DNA from: Tabrizicola soli
GTDB taxonomy: Bacteria > Pseudomonadota > Alphaproteobacteria > Rhodobacterales > Rhodobacteraceae
Length of the DNA: 64,000 nt
NCBI RefSeq assembly: GCF_015999335.1
Contig: NZ_JAEACP010000007.1
Span: forward strand, 1 to 64,000
Direction: 5' to 3'
Part shown: one piece after another, positions 18,419 through 27,200 of the stretch
How positions within the stretch are numbered: position 1 is the first letter of the stretch
Layout: the number at the start of each line of letters is the position of its first letter
Program-made: the position numbers and the translations under genes
Notes under the pieces: model-generated
The model's input: the letters and a program-made list of their open reading frames with translations, nothing else
Database searches by the model: none
Told to the model about the DNA's origin: nothing

Positions 18419-19138
18419 TCACGGCACGCCGCCCGCTTGCCCCCCGGTCATGCGCGCCAGATCGGACAGCACCTCGCGGACATCGTTCTGCGGCCGCACC
18501 GACAGCTGCCCGCGCGCGGCGACATCCTCGACATGGCGCTCCATCAGATCCCCCGCCCGCTCGAACTCGCCCGCGACCAGCGCCTCGACGATCTCGCGAT
18601 GCTCGCGCGCGCCGCAATCGGCCGAATGTTGCCGCCCGTACATCGCCAGCACCAGCGAACAGCGCGAGACGATCTCGGTCAGATAGCGTTCCAGCACGGC
18701 ATTGCCGGTCAGGCTGGCCAGATAGAAATGGAACTCGGCCGCCAGCCGGATCGCCTCCACCTCGCTTTCCTGCGCCAGGCGCGACTCCTCCTCGACCATC
18801 TGCCGCAGCCGCTCGACCACCGCGTCGTCGATCCGGCCCGCAAGCTGGCGCACCATCGCCCGCTCCAGCGCGGCGCGGATCACGAAGATCCCCCGCCCCT
18901 CCTCCAGCGACGGGTTCGCCACGAAGGCCCCGCGGTTCGGGATCAGCTCGACCAGCCCCTCGGTCGCCAGACGGCCAAGCGCCTCGCGCGCGATGGTGCG
19001 CGAGGCGCCGAAAGCCTCGCCGATCGCATCCTCGGGCAAGCGGGTGCCGGGGGTCAGGCGCTGCTGCAGGATGGCCTGCCGCAAGGCGATCTGCACCCGT
19101 TCCGTCCGTGTCGGCGTTCGATCCCTGGTCGTCGTCAT
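18419..19138 (-). CDS. GntR-family regulator with FCD domain
   Basis: A 239-aa regulator with a winged helix (LPEDAIGEAFGASRTIAREAL, ending PNRGAFVANPS) and an FCD effector domain whose ligands include FHFYLASL, REHREIV and ERHVEDV. It is paralogous to the regulator at 10152-10838. Start: ATG at 19138 is preferred because GAGGGG lies 12 bases upstream; ATG at 19150 would leave no spacing to that site. It diverges from the molybdenum hydroxylase genes, which it probably controls. Confidence 0.88.
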   Translation of the reverse strand: MTTTRDRTPTRTERVQIALRQAILQQRLTPGTRLPEDAIGEAFGASRTIAREALGRLATEGLVELIPNRGAFVANPSLEEGRGIFVIRAALERAMVRQLAGRIDDAVVERLRQMVEEESRLAQESEVEAIRLAAEFHFYLASLTGNAVLERYLTEIVSRCSLVLAMYGRQHSADCGAREHREIVEALVAGEFERAGDLMERHVEDVAARGQLSVRPQNDVREVLSDLARMTGGQAGGVP

Positions 19139-19343
19139 CGCGTAAGGCATCCCCTCGGCGTTTCCCCTACGGTTTGACCCAAGGCGCGCGGCGACGCAAT
19201 CCATCCTTTCCCGCCCCGGCCACCCGGCCGCTCCTGCGGCCCAAGGTCGCAGGTCGGGCAGAGGACAGCCCGGTCGAATTCCGCCAAAGCGCCAACGCCG
19301 GGAAGACGCTAGCCTCGGCCCTGATCACAAGCGGAGCCTCTGC
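19139..19343. promoter_or_regulatory. divergent promoter region, FCD regulator / Mo hydroxylase
   Basis: A 205-base non-coding gap between the minus-strand FCD regulator and the plus-strand iron-sulfur subunit gene. It must hold both promoters. I see no clear -35/-10 pair or long palindrome in it. Confidence 0.3.
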
Positions 19344-19811
19344 GTGCCCATCCCCCTCATCCTGAACGGCCGGACGACCGCGCTTCCGGCCGGACCCGGC
19401 GACCGGCTCTCCACCGCGCTGCGCGCCGCCGGGTTGACCGGGGTCAAGGAAGGCTGCCTCGAGGGCGAATGCGGGGCCTGCACGGTGCTGCTCGACGGCG
19501 CGCCGGTCTGCTCCTGCCTGATGCTCGCCGCGCAGGCCGAGGGCCGCGGTGTGGAGACCGCCGAAGGCCTGGCAGGGGACGGGGCCTCCGACCTGCAGGC
19601 CGCCTTCGTGCACGAGGGCGCGGTGCAATGCGGCTATTGCACGCCCGGCATGGTCATGGCCGCCGAGGGGCTTCTGCGCCGCAATCCCGATCCTTCCGAG
19701 GCCGAGATCCGCCAGGCGATCGCCGGGAACATCTGCCGCTGCACCGGATATGTCGCCATCATCCGCGCCATCGCCGCGACCGCAGCCAGCCGGCGTGCCG
19801 CGCCATGCTGA
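19344..19811 (+). CDS. Mo hydroxylase small subunit, two [2Fe-2S] clusters
   Basis: A 155-aa iron-sulfur subunit of a xanthine dehydrogenase-family enzyme. The N-terminal plant-ferredoxin-type cluster ligands are C38, C43, C46 and C58. The second, helical cluster is held by CGYCTPG and CRCTGY. The start is GTG at 19344 with GGAG 9 bases upstream. Electrons pass from the molybdenum centre through these clusters to FAD in the next subunit. The gene overlaps the FAD subunit by 7 bases. Confidence 0.93.
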   Translation: MPIPLILNGRTTALPAGPGDRLSTALRAAGLTGVKEGCLEGECGACTVLLDGAPVCSCLMLAAQAEGRGVETAEGLAGDGASDLQAAFVHEGAVQCGYCTPGMVMAAEGLLRRNPDPSEAEIRQAIAGNICRCTGYVAIIRAIAATAASRRAAPC

Positions 19812-20599
19812 GCTTCCTCGCCCCGCGCTCCCTCACCGAACTCGCCGCCATGCTGACACCGGACCGCCCCTCCTGGCTGATCGCGGGCGGCACCGACCGG
19901 CTGATCGCCCCCGCCAGCCTTCCGGCCGAGGGCGTGATCCTCGACCTCTCGCGCCTCGCGGGGCTGGACCGGATCGAGACGGCAGGGGATCGGCTCATCC
20001 TCGGCGCGGGCGTCACTGTCGCGCGCCTTGCCTCGGACGACCGTGTTGCCCGGCTTGCCCCGGTCCTGACCCGGGCGGCGCGGGTCTTCGGCTCGCCCCA
20101 GATCCGCAACCGCGCCACCGTCGGCGGCAATGTCGCCAACAACTCGCCCGCCGCCGACCTGACGCCCGCGCTTCTGGCCGCCGATGCCATGGTCCGGCTC
20201 TGGCGGGGCGGCGAGGAACGCGCGCTGCCGCTGGAAAGCCTCCTCTCCCGGACGCTGGACCCCGGCGAGATCATCCTGGGCTTCGATCTGCCGGCCGCAC
20301 CGCTCGGCGGTTTCGTGAAGCTCGGCCAGCGCCAGGAACCCGCGATCTCGCGGCTGACGCTGGCGGCGGCGGGACCCAAGGGCGCGCTGCGGCTCTATGC
20401 CGGGGCCGTGGGCCCGGTGCCGCGCCGTCTGACCGGGGCCGAGGCCCTGCTGAACGCGGGCGATCCCGGCTTTGCCGATTCCCTCTCCCGAGAACTCGCC
20501 GCCGCCAATCCCGGCCGCGCCTCGACGCGCTACAAGGCGCTTGCCGCACGGGGCCTGGCCGAGGACCTCCTCTCCCAGCTTTCCGGGGCCGGCGCATGA
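19805..20599 (+). CDS. Mo hydroxylase FAD-binding subunit
   Basis: A 264-aa flavoprotein subunit (CoxM/XdhB-like). The FAD loops are IAGGTDRL near residue 26 and ATVGGNVANNSPAAD near residue 107, followed by the CO-dehydrogenase flavoprotein C-terminal domain. The ATG at 19805 lies inside the small-subunit gene, and the stop overlaps the large-subunit start by 4 bases, so the three are co-translated. It hands electrons to an acceptor such as NAD or a quinone; which is not visible. Confidence 0.92.
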   Translation: MLSFLAPRSLTELAAMLTPDRPSWLIAGGTDRLIAPASLPAEGVILDLSRLAGLDRIETAGDRLILGAGVTVARLASDDRVARLAPVLTRAARVFGSPQIRNRATVGGNVANNSPAADLTPALLAADAMVRLWRGGEERALPLESLLSRTLDPGEIILGFDLPAAPLGGFVKLGQRQEPAISRLTLAAAGPKGALRLYAGAVGPVPRRLTGAEALLNAGDPGFADSLSRELAAANPGRASTRYKALAARGLAEDLLSQLSGAGA

Positions 20600-22851
20600 C
20601 CCTGATCGGAACCCGCGAGCCGATGCTGGACGGCCTCGCCAAGGCCACCGGCCGGCTGCGCTATGCCGCCGACCTGCGGATCGAGGGGCTGGCCCATGCC
20701 CTCCTCCTGACCAGCCCGCATCCCCACGCCCGCATCCTGTCGCTGGACGCCACGGCGGCGCTGACCGCGCCCGGGGTGCTGGGCGTCTTCTGGCACGGCA
20801 ACATGCCCGCCCACCGCTACAACAGCTCGATCTGGTTCGAGGGGCAGGAGGCGGACGCCGACGAGCAGATGTTCCCCGCCACCGTCCGCCACATCGGCGA
20901 CCGGGTGGCCGTGGTGGTGGCCGAGAGCCTGCCCCAGGCCGAGGCGGCGCGGGATCTGGTGCAGGTATCCTACGACCCGCTGGAGCCCTGCCTGACCCCC
21001 GAGGCCGCCGACCGCATGCGCGGCCCGCTGTTCGACGCCGCAGGAGCGCCCACCTTCCTGAACCCGGTGGCCGAGCGCGACTTCGCCCTTGGCGATGTCG
21101 CCGCCGGGTTCGCCGCCGCCGCCCATGTCACGGAAACCACGGTCCGCACCCCCAAGACCCATCATTCAGCCATCGAGACCCATGTCGCCATCGCCCTGCC
21201 CGAACCCGGCGGCCGCGTCTGCGTCATGGCCCCGTGCCAGAGCGTCCATGCCGTACAGGTGGTCGTCGCCCGCGCGCTCGGGCTGGCGGCGGCGGAGGTG
21301 CATGTGATCAAGACGCCGATCGGCGGCTCCTTCGGCGGCAAGGCCGAGCCGGTGCTGGAACCGATCGCGGCCGAGCTGGCGCGGCGGCTGGACCGCCCGG
21401 TCCGGCTGGCCTGCGACCGGCAGCAGACCTTCACCAGCACGCGGATGCGCAGTGCCACCACCACCCGCATCCGCAGCGCGCTGTCGGCCGAGGGCCGTAT
21501 CCTTGCCCGCGAGACCGAGACCCTGATCGACGTCGGCGCCTATGTCACCGGCGGCAACTACCTGCCCGGCTCGATGCTGCAACGCCATGTCCGGCTCTAT
21601 GCGATCCCGGCCGAGACCTACTCGGGCCGCGCGGTCTATACCAACACCCCGCCCACCGGGGCCTTCCGCGGCTATGGCTCGCCGCAGATCAATGCGGCCG
21701 GCGAGATCCACCTCGACATCGCCGCCCGCCGCGCGGGCCTCGATCCGGTGGCGCTGCGGCTCCTGAACGCCGTGACGCCCAACGCGACCGAGCCCTATAC
21801 CGGGCTCTGCGTCGGCAATGCCCGGCTGGCCGACTGCCTGCGGGAAGGCGCGGCCGCCTTCCGCTGGGCCGGGCGCAGCGCCCGCCCGCGCGACACCGGA
21901 CGCCTGCGCCGGGGGGTCGGCATGGCGGCGGCGGCGCATGTCAACGGCTGCTTCCCCGGCTCGGACGAGCAGACGACCATGACCATGGCGCTTGGCCCCG
22001 ACGGCCGGATCACCATGGTCTCGGCGCTGCACGACCTCGGCTGCGGCTCGAACACCACGCTGGCGCAGATCGCGGCCGAGGTGCTGGGCCTTGCCCCCGC
22101 CGCGCTCTGCATCACCGAGGCGGATACCGACCTCTGCGGCTACGACCTCGGCACCCGCGCCAGCCGGATGACCTATGTCCAGGGCGAGGCGACGCGGCTC
22201 ACCGCGCTGGCGCTCGCCGACCGGATCCGCGGTGCCGCCGGGCGGCTGGCCAATGTCGCGCCCGAGGACCTGATGCTGGCCGGGGGCGGGATCAGGAACC
22301 GCGAGACGGGCCGGTTCACCAGCCTTGCCGCCCTCGCCGCCGATCTGGCCCATGCCGGGCTGGACCTGCCCACCGCCACGGTGACCCATGCGGCCACCGC
22401 CAACCCCAGCTCGCATGCCGCGCATTTCGCCGAGGTCGAGGTGGACAGCCTGACCGGCCTCGTCCGCGTCACCGACTATCTGGCCGCGCATGACATCGGC
22501 CGCGCCATCAACCCGATGCTGGTCGAGGGCCAGATCCACGGCGGGGTCCAGATCGGCATCGGCTATGCCCTGTTCGAGGACGTGGCGAACGATCGCCTGA
22601 CCGGCCGCATGGGCGGGCACAGTTTCGCGCGCTACATCATGGCCAACAGCCTGGAGATGCCGCCGATCACCGTCCGGCTGGTCGAGGCGGGCGAGCCGAG
22701 CGGCCCGTTCGGGGCCAAGGCGGTGGGCGAGATCGCGACCATCCCGGTCGCCGCCGCCGTGGTCAACGCCGTGAACGCCGCCCTCGGGACCGAGTTGACC
22801 GACCTGCCCCTCCTCCCTGCCCGCATCCTGGACGCCCTGCACCCCGCCTGA
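20596..22851 (+). CDS. Mo hydroxylase molybdopterin-binding subunit (xanthine dehydrogenase family)
   Basis: A 751-aa catalytic subunit. Cofactor loops are GGSFGGKAEP, AFRGYGSPQ and, near the C-terminus, GAKAVGEI with the catalytic glutamate. The CO-dehydrogenase loop VAYRCSFR is absent, so it is not a CO dehydrogenase. It hydroxylates an N-heterocycle or aldehyde with water as the oxygen source; xanthine is possible but unproven. It is in one operon with the FeS and FAD subunits. No XdhC-type maturation gene is adjacent; a MocA-like transferase sits at 54346-54951. Confidence 0.9.
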   Translation: MTLIGTREPMLDGLAKATGRLRYAADLRIEGLAHALLLTSPHPHARILSLDATAALTAPGVLGVFWHGNMPAHRYNSSIWFEGQEADADEQMFPATVRHIGDRVAVVVAESLPQAEAARDLVQVSYDPLEPCLTPEAADRMRGPLFDAAGAPTFLNPVAERDFALGDVAAGFAAAAHVTETTVRTPKTHHSAIETHVAIALPEPGGRVCVMAPCQSVHAVQVVVARALGLAAAEVHVIKTPIGGSFGGKAEPVLEPIAAELARRLDRPVRLACDRQQTFTSTRMRSATTTRIRSALSAEGRILARETETLIDVGAYVTGGNYLPGSMLQRHVRLYAIPAETYSGRAVYTNTPPTGAFRGYGSPQINAAGEIHLDIAARRAGLDPVALRLLNAVTPNATEPYTGLCVGNARLADCLREGAAAFRWAGRSARPRDTGRLRRGVGMAAAAHVNGCFPGSDEQTTMTMALGPDGRITMVSALHDLGCGSNTTLAQIAAEVLGLAPAALCITEADTDLCGYDLGTRASRMTYVQGEATRLTALALADRIRGAAGRLANVAPEDLMLAGGGIRNRETGRFTSLAALAADLAHAGLDLPTATVTHAATANPSSHAAHFAEVEVDSLTGLVRVTDYLAAHDIGRAINPMLVEGQIHGGVQIGIGYALFEDVANDRLTGRMGGHSFARYIMANSLEMPPITVRLVEAGEPSGPFGAKAVGEIATIPVAAAVVNAVNAALGTELTDLPLLPARILDALHPA

Positions 22852-22869
22852 CCCTACCGCGCGGGGCGT

Positions 22870-22892
22870 AGGGTGGGTGATACACCCACCCT
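22870..22892. terminator. hairpin between convergent genes
   Basis: A 10-bp perfect stem (AGGGTGGGTG / CACCCACCCT) with a 3-base loop, preceded by GCGT, between the Mo hydroxylase and the minus-strand oxidoreductase. It has no U-tract. It resembles the GTAGGGTGGG-type dispersed hairpins common in proteobacterial intergenic regions and may serve as a bidirectional terminator. Confidence 0.55.
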
Positions 22893-22899
22893 GCCGGCG

Positions 22900-23901
22900 T
22901 CAGAGGATCTCGCTCATCCGCACCACCCGGCCCTCGGCGACCGATTTCAGCGCCGCCTCCGCCAGCGCCAGCGCCAGCAGCCCGTCCTCGCCCGAGGGGC
23001 TGGCCTCGGCCTTGCCCGCCATCGCCTCGATGAAGGCGGCGATCTCGGCGGCATAGGCCTCGGTATAGCGCGTCATGAAGAAGTCATGCAGCGGCGGCCT
23101 GGTATAGCCCGCGCCCGTCGCGACCTCGATGCTGACCGGGCGCTGGTTCTCGGCCGAAACCGCGCCCTGCGCGCCATGCACCTCGATCCTCTGGTCATAG
23201 CCATAGCTCGCCCGGCGCGAGTTCGAGATCACCGCCAGCTTGCCCGACCCCGTCCGCAGCATCACCTGCACCGAGTCGCTGTCCCCCGCCTTGCCGATCT
23301 CCGGATCGACCAGCACCGAGGCCATGGCCGAGACCTCGGCGATCTCCTCGCCCAGGAGGAACCGCGCCATGTCGAGGTCATGGATCGTCATGTCGCGGAA
23401 GATCCCGCCCGAGCGCGCAATGTAGTCCACCGGCGGCGCGCCGGGGTCGCGGCTGGTGATCGTCACCATCTCGACCGGGCCGATGGTGCCCTTGTCGATC
23501 TCGGCCCGCACCGCGCGGAAATGCGGGTCGAACCGGCGGTTGAAGCCGACCATCAGCCTGCCCTTGCGCGCCCGCACCACCTCCAGGCACTGTTTCACCC
23601 GGGCGAGCGACAGGTCGATGGGCTTTTCGCAGAACACCGCCTTGCCCGCCTCCACGAACTGCTCGATCAGGTCGGCATGGGTGTCGGTCGGGGTGCAGAT
23701 CACCACCGCGTCGATATCCCCCGAAGCCGCGATCGCGTCGATGCTGCGCAGCTCGCAGCCATACTGGTCGGCAATCGCCTGCGCCGCCGCGGGCACCGCA
23801 TCCGAAACCGCCACCAGCCTGGTGGCCGGGTTGCCCGTCACCGCCTTCGCGTGAACCTTCCCGATGCGCCCCGCACCCAGAAGCCCGAACCTGATCGTCA
23901 T
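22900..23901 (-). CDS. Gfo/Idh/MocA-family oxidoreductase, inositol 2-dehydrogenase-like
   Basis: A 333-aa NAD(P)-dependent dehydrogenase. The Rossmann motif is GLLGAGRIGKVHAKAV near the N-terminus; the catalytic lysine is in VFCEKPIDL, followed by GFNRRFDPHF and the HDLDMARFLLG segment typical of myo-inositol dehydrogenases. Two adjacent ATGs (23904, 23901) follow AAGGAGA; the second gives better spacing. It stands alone, without other inositol genes, so IolG function is likely but a different polyol or sugar is possible. Confidence 0.8.
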   Translation of the reverse strand: MTIRFGLLGAGRIGKVHAKAVTGNPATRLVAVSDAVPAAAQAIADQYGCELRSIDAIAASGDIDAVVICTPTDTHADLIEQFVEAGKAVFCEKPIDLSLARVKQCLEVVRARKGRLMVGFNRRFDPHFRAVRAEIDKGTIGPVEMVTITSRDPGAPPVDYIARSGGIFRDMTIHDLDMARFLLGEEIAEVSAMASVLVDPEIGKAGDSDSVQVMLRTGSGKLAVISNSRRASYGYDQRIEVHGAQGAVSAENQRPVSIEVATGAGYTRPPLHDFFMTRYTEAYAAEIAAFIEAMAGKAEASPSGEDGLLALALAEAALKSVAEGRVVRMSEIL

Positions 23902-24145
23902 CATTCTCCTTACTCCGGGCAGGCCCCGGCGACATCTTGATCGAAAATCCACCAGCACCCCGGTCATCACGCCGGATGCGTCGGGCAAATGTAACTCGCC
24001 AGCCCCGCAACATGCGAGGGCCATGCGACTGGCTGGAGGCGGCGGCATGAGCATCGGCGCCGGCCTGATGGGCCTCGGCTCCATCCCCTGGCGCAACGAG
24101 CGGGCGGTGATGGGAGGCGGGGCCGGCTTTCCAGCCTCTGACGCA

Positions 24146-24171
24146 AAAGGCCGCCCCGGGAGGCGGCCTTT
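24146..24171. terminator. rho-independent terminator downstream of DUF4167 gene
   Basis: AAAGGCCGCC and GGCGGCCTTT pair as a 10-bp stem with a 6-base loop, flanked by A and T runs on both sides. It lies 5 bases after the DUF4167 stop on the minus strand and could act in both directions. The rest of 23905-24145 holds no convincing gene. Confidence 0.8.
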
Positions 24172-24175
24172 CCGT

Positions 24176-24928
24176 TTACTCCGCCGCTTCCTTGGGCGGC
24201 GTCCCGTCGTCGGGCTTCGCCTCGCCCTTCGGCTTGCGCGGCCCGCGGGGGCGGCGCGCCGGGCGCTCTTCCTTCCCGGCCTCGGGCACTTCGGCAGCAG
24301 GCGCCTCGGCCGCAGCCGGTTCCGCCGCCTCGACCGGCGCCGCCGGCGCCGCGGGTCGGGGCCGGGGCGAGGATTCCGGCGTCTCGACCAGGCCGCTCTC
24401 CTCGGCCGAGTCGACCTCGATCACATCCACCGCGGTCGGCGGCTCGGCCTCGCGCTCCTCGCGGAAATCGCGCTGGTAGTCGCGCCGCTCGCCACGATCC
24501 TGCCGCCGCTCGCCACGGTCCTGCCGGTCATGCCGCTCGCCGCGCTCCTGCCGTTCGGGCCGGTCGCCGCGCTCGGGCCGGTCCTGGCGCTCCGGCCGGT
24601 CCTGGCCATCGCCGCGCGGCTGGCCGTTCTGCCCGCCGTTCTGCTGGTACTGCTGCTGGCGCGCCTCCTGCTCGGCCGCCATCTCCTTCATCGCCTCGGC
24701 CAGCATCCGCGTGTAATGCTCGGCGTGCTGCAGGAAGTTCTCGGCCGCCACGCGGTCGTTCGACAGCTGCGCATCGCGCGCAAGCATCTGGTACTTCTCG
24801 ATGATCTGCTGCGGCGTGCCGCGCACCTTGCCCTCGGGACCCGAGGAATCGAAGACACGGTTGACGATATTGCCGAGGGTGCGCGGGCGGTTCTGGTTGG
24901 AACGCGAGCGTTTCTTGGAAGAGCGCAT
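24176..24928 (-). CDS. DUF4167 domain protein
   Basis: A 250-aa, highly charged protein. Residues 1-85 hold the DUF4167 domain (basic start MRSSKKRSRSNQNRPRTL, then a helical part with QIIEKYQMLARDAQLSNDRVAAENF). Residues about 105-155 are a repetitive D/E-R-P/G-E-R tract, followed by Ala/Pro/Glu and Lys/Arg-rich low complexity. The domain is common in alphaproteobacteria, often near prfA/prmC as here, and its role is not established. The basic, disordered tail suggests nucleic-acid binding; that is inference. Confidence 0.88.
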   Translation of the reverse strand: MRSSKKRSRSNQNRPRTLGNIVNRVFDSSGPEGKVRGTPQQIIEKYQMLARDAQLSNDRVAAENFLQHAEHYTRMLAEAMKEMAAEQEARQQQYQQNGGQNGQPRGDGQDRPERQDRPERGDRPERQERGERHDRQDRGERRQDRGERRDYQRDFREEREAEPPTAVDVIEVDSAEESGLVETPESSPRPRPAAPAAPVEAAEPAAAEAPAAEVPEAGKEERPARRPRGPRKPKGEAKPDDGTPPKEAAE

Positions 24929-25108
24929 CTTGTCCTTATGATGGCTTTGGCCTGCGACCGCCGCCCCTCATGGGCAGCAAATCCGGGTCAGCAGGGTTTG
25001 GGCAGTGCGCCGGGGCAGGTGAAAACCCGCATCCGACAGGGGTCACTAATCACAGGCTTTCGGATGTGACAAGAAATTTCTGCGGCTTTCCGCGTGAATC
25101 AGCGGCAA

Positions 25109-25966
25109 TCAGGCACAGCCGCAACGATCGGCCGCACCCGGTTTCACCGCCGCCACCACCCGGTCGCGCCCATCCATGTCGGGCAGGATGCGCACCTCGC
25201 CAAGCCCCGCCTGCCGGAACAACCCGGCCACCGCCGGCCCCTGCGTCGGCCCGGTCTCGACCAGAAGCCGCCCCCCCGGCATCAGCCGCGCCCCCGCCCC
25301 CCGCGCGATGGCGCGATAGGCGTCCAGCCCGTCGCCGCCGGGCGTCAGCGCCAGATGCGGCTCCCAGTCGCGGACCTCGGGCGCAAGGCCGGGCATCTCC
25401 TCCGCCGCGATATAGGGCGGGTTCGAGACGATCAGGTCGAAGGCCCCCCCGACCTTCGCGAACCAGTCCGACTCCAGGAACTTCGCCCGGTCCTCCAGCC
25501 CCAGGTCGCGCGCATTGCCCGCCGCCACCGTCAGCGCGGCCGGCGAGAGATCCACCCCGACCCCGCGCGCCATCGGCATGCCCTTGAGGCAGGACAGAAG
25601 GATGCAGCCGGTCCCCGTCCCCAGGTCCAGCAGCTTCAGGAACGGCCGCGCCAGGGCCTCGGCGACCAGCGCCTCGGTCTCGGGACGCGGGTCGAGCGTG
25701 TCGCGGGTGACGCGGAACGGCAGGCCCCAGAACAGCCGCCTGCCGGTGATCTGGGCCACCGGCCGGCGCGCCTCCCGCGCGGCCAGCGCCGCCTCGTAGC
25801 CCGATGCCTGCGGCTCCGTCATCTCGTCGGGAAGGTGCAGGGTCAGCCGGTCCGGCGCAATCCCCAGCGCATGGGCCAGAAGCACCCGCGCATCCCGCGC
25901 CGCGCCCTCGATCCCGGCGGAGTGCAGGCGGGGAATGGCCAGACGCAGCGCCTCGGCGGCGGTCAC
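25109..25966 (-). CDS. prmC: peptide chain release factor N5-glutamine methyltransferase
   Basis: A 285-aa SAM-dependent methyltransferase that modifies the GGQ glutamine of release factors. The SAM-binding segment is [16 protein letters not shown] and the catalytic motif is [10 protein letters not shown]. The N-terminal helical domain has the expected [12 protein letters not shown]-like region ([12 protein letters not shown]). The start is GTG at 25966, overlapping the prfA stop by 4 bases, which ties its translation to its substrate. Confidence 0.95.
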   Translation of the reverse strand: MTAAEALRLAIPRLHSAGIEGAARDARVLLAHALGIAPDRLTLHLPDEMTEPQASGYEAALAAREARRPVAQITGRRLFWGLPFRVTRDTLDPRPETEALVAEALARPFLKLLDLGTGTGCILLSCLKGMPMARGVGVDLSPAALTVAAGNARDLGLEDRAKFLESDWFAKVGGAFDLIVSNPPYIAAEEMPGLAPEVRDWEPHLALTPGGDGLDAYRAIARGAGARLMPGGRLLVETGPTQGPAVAGLFRQAGLGEVRILPDMDGRDRVVAAVKPGAADRCGCA

Positions 25967-27018
25967 CCCTCCATCTCCGCCAGCCGCTCGGCCTGGTCAT
26001 GCGCGACCAGCGCGTCGATCACCTCGGTCAGGTCGCCCGCCATGATCTGCGGCAGGGCGTAGAGCGTGAGGTTGATCCGGTGGTCGGTCATCCTTCCTTG
26101 CGGGAAGTTGTAGGTGCGGATCCGCTCGCTGCGGTCGCCCGAGCCCACCTGCGACTTCCGGTCCGCCGCGCGTTCGGAATGCAGCCGTTCCCGCTCCGCC
26201 TCGTAAAGCCGCGAGCGCAGCACCTGCATCGCGATCTCGCGGTTGCGGTGCTGCGATTTCTCGGAGCTGGTCACCACGATCCCCGAGGGCAGGTGCGTGA
26301 TCCGCACCGCCGAGTCGGTGGTGTTCACATGCTGCCCGCCCGCGCCCGAGGAGCGCATCGTGTCGATCCTTATGTCGCTGGCGGGGATGTCGATATCCAC
26401 CTCCTCCGCCTCCGGCAGCACCGCCACCGTGGCGGCCGAGGTATGGATCCGCCCCTGCGCCTCGGTCTCGGGCACCCGCTGCACCCGGTGGACGCCGCTT
26501 TCATATTTCAGCCGGGCAAAGACCCCCTCGCCCGAGACCAGCGCCACCAGTTCCTTCAGCCCGCCAAGGTCCGAGGCCTGCTCCTCCAGCACCTCCCAGC
26601 GCCAGCCCATCTTTTCCGCATGCCGCTGGTACATCCGCGCGAGATCGCCCGCGAACAGCGCCGCCTCGTCGCCCCCCGTCCCCGGCCTGATCTCGATGAT
26701 CGCCGGCCGCGCATCCGCCGCGTCCTTGGGCAGCAGCGCCAGCCGCAGCGCCTGCTCCATCTCCGGGATCCGCGCCTTCAGCCGCGGCAGTTCCTCTTCC
26801 GCCAGCGCCTTCATCTCGGGATCGGAGAGCATCGCCTCGGCCTCGGCCAGATCGTCCAGCGACTGCCGATAGGCACGGATCTCCTCCACCACCGGCTTGA
26901 GGTCGGTGTATTCGCGGCTGATCCGCGCGATCTCCCCGGGCGCGGCGCCTGCGTTCAGCTGCGCCTCGAGGAACTCGAAGCGTTCGGCGATCTGGGCGAG
27001 TTTGTCCAAGGGAACCAT
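25963..27018 (-). CDS. prfA: peptide chain release factor 1
   Basis: A 351-aa release factor recognising UAA and UAG. The GGQ motif is at residues 227-229 in [17 protein letters not shown]. The stop-codon-reading P-x-T tripeptide is PET (183-185) instead of the PAT of E. coli. The C-terminal part keeps the [16 protein letters not shown] motif. ATG at 27018 gives the normal RF1 start ([18 protein letters not shown]); an upstream in-frame start is rejected. It forms a coupled pair with prmC. Confidence 0.96.
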   Translation of the reverse strand: MVPLDKLAQIAERFEFLEAQLNAGAAPGEIARISREYTDLKPVVEEIRAYRQSLDDLAEAEAMLSDPEMKALAEEELPRLKARIPEMEQALRLALLPKDAADARPAIIEIRPGTGGDEAALFAGDLARMYQRHAEKMGWRWEVLEEQASDLGGLKELVALVSGEGVFARLKYESGVHRVQRVPETEAQGRIHTSAATVAVLPEAEEVDIDIPASDIRIDTMRSSGAGGQHVNTTDSAVRITHLPSGIVVTSSEKSQHRNREIAMQVLRSRLYEAERERLHSERAADRKSQVGSGDRSERIRTYNFPQGRMTDHRINLTLYALPQIMAGDLTEVIDALVAHDQAERLAEMEG

Positions 27019-27129
27019 GCGCGGGGTTTCGCAGGCAGGCCCGCACCCGTCAAGGGCCGCACTTATGAAGAACTGGCCCAAGCCCTTTCATCTTTGCCCG
27101 AATATCCCCGCCAGAGGCATGGCCCGAAC

Positions 27130-27153
27130 GGCTTTGCGCACCTACGCAAAGCC
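27130..27153. repeat. hairpin between prfA promoter region and speB
   Basis: A 9-bp perfect stem (GGCTTTGCG / CGCAAAGCC) with a 6-base loop lies downstream of speB on the minus strand. There is no U-tract. It may terminate speB transcription or be a dispersed palindrome. Confidence 0.4.
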
Positions 27154-27200
27154 GCGAGACAAAGGGCTTGCGCCGCAGGCGCTCGATTTCATGATCGCCC

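Noticed and set aside
19344-22851. Aerobic carbon monoxide dehydrogenase
   Set aside because: The large subunit lacks the VAYRCSFR active-site loop of CoxL, and the gene order is small-medium-large rather than the cox medium-small-large order.
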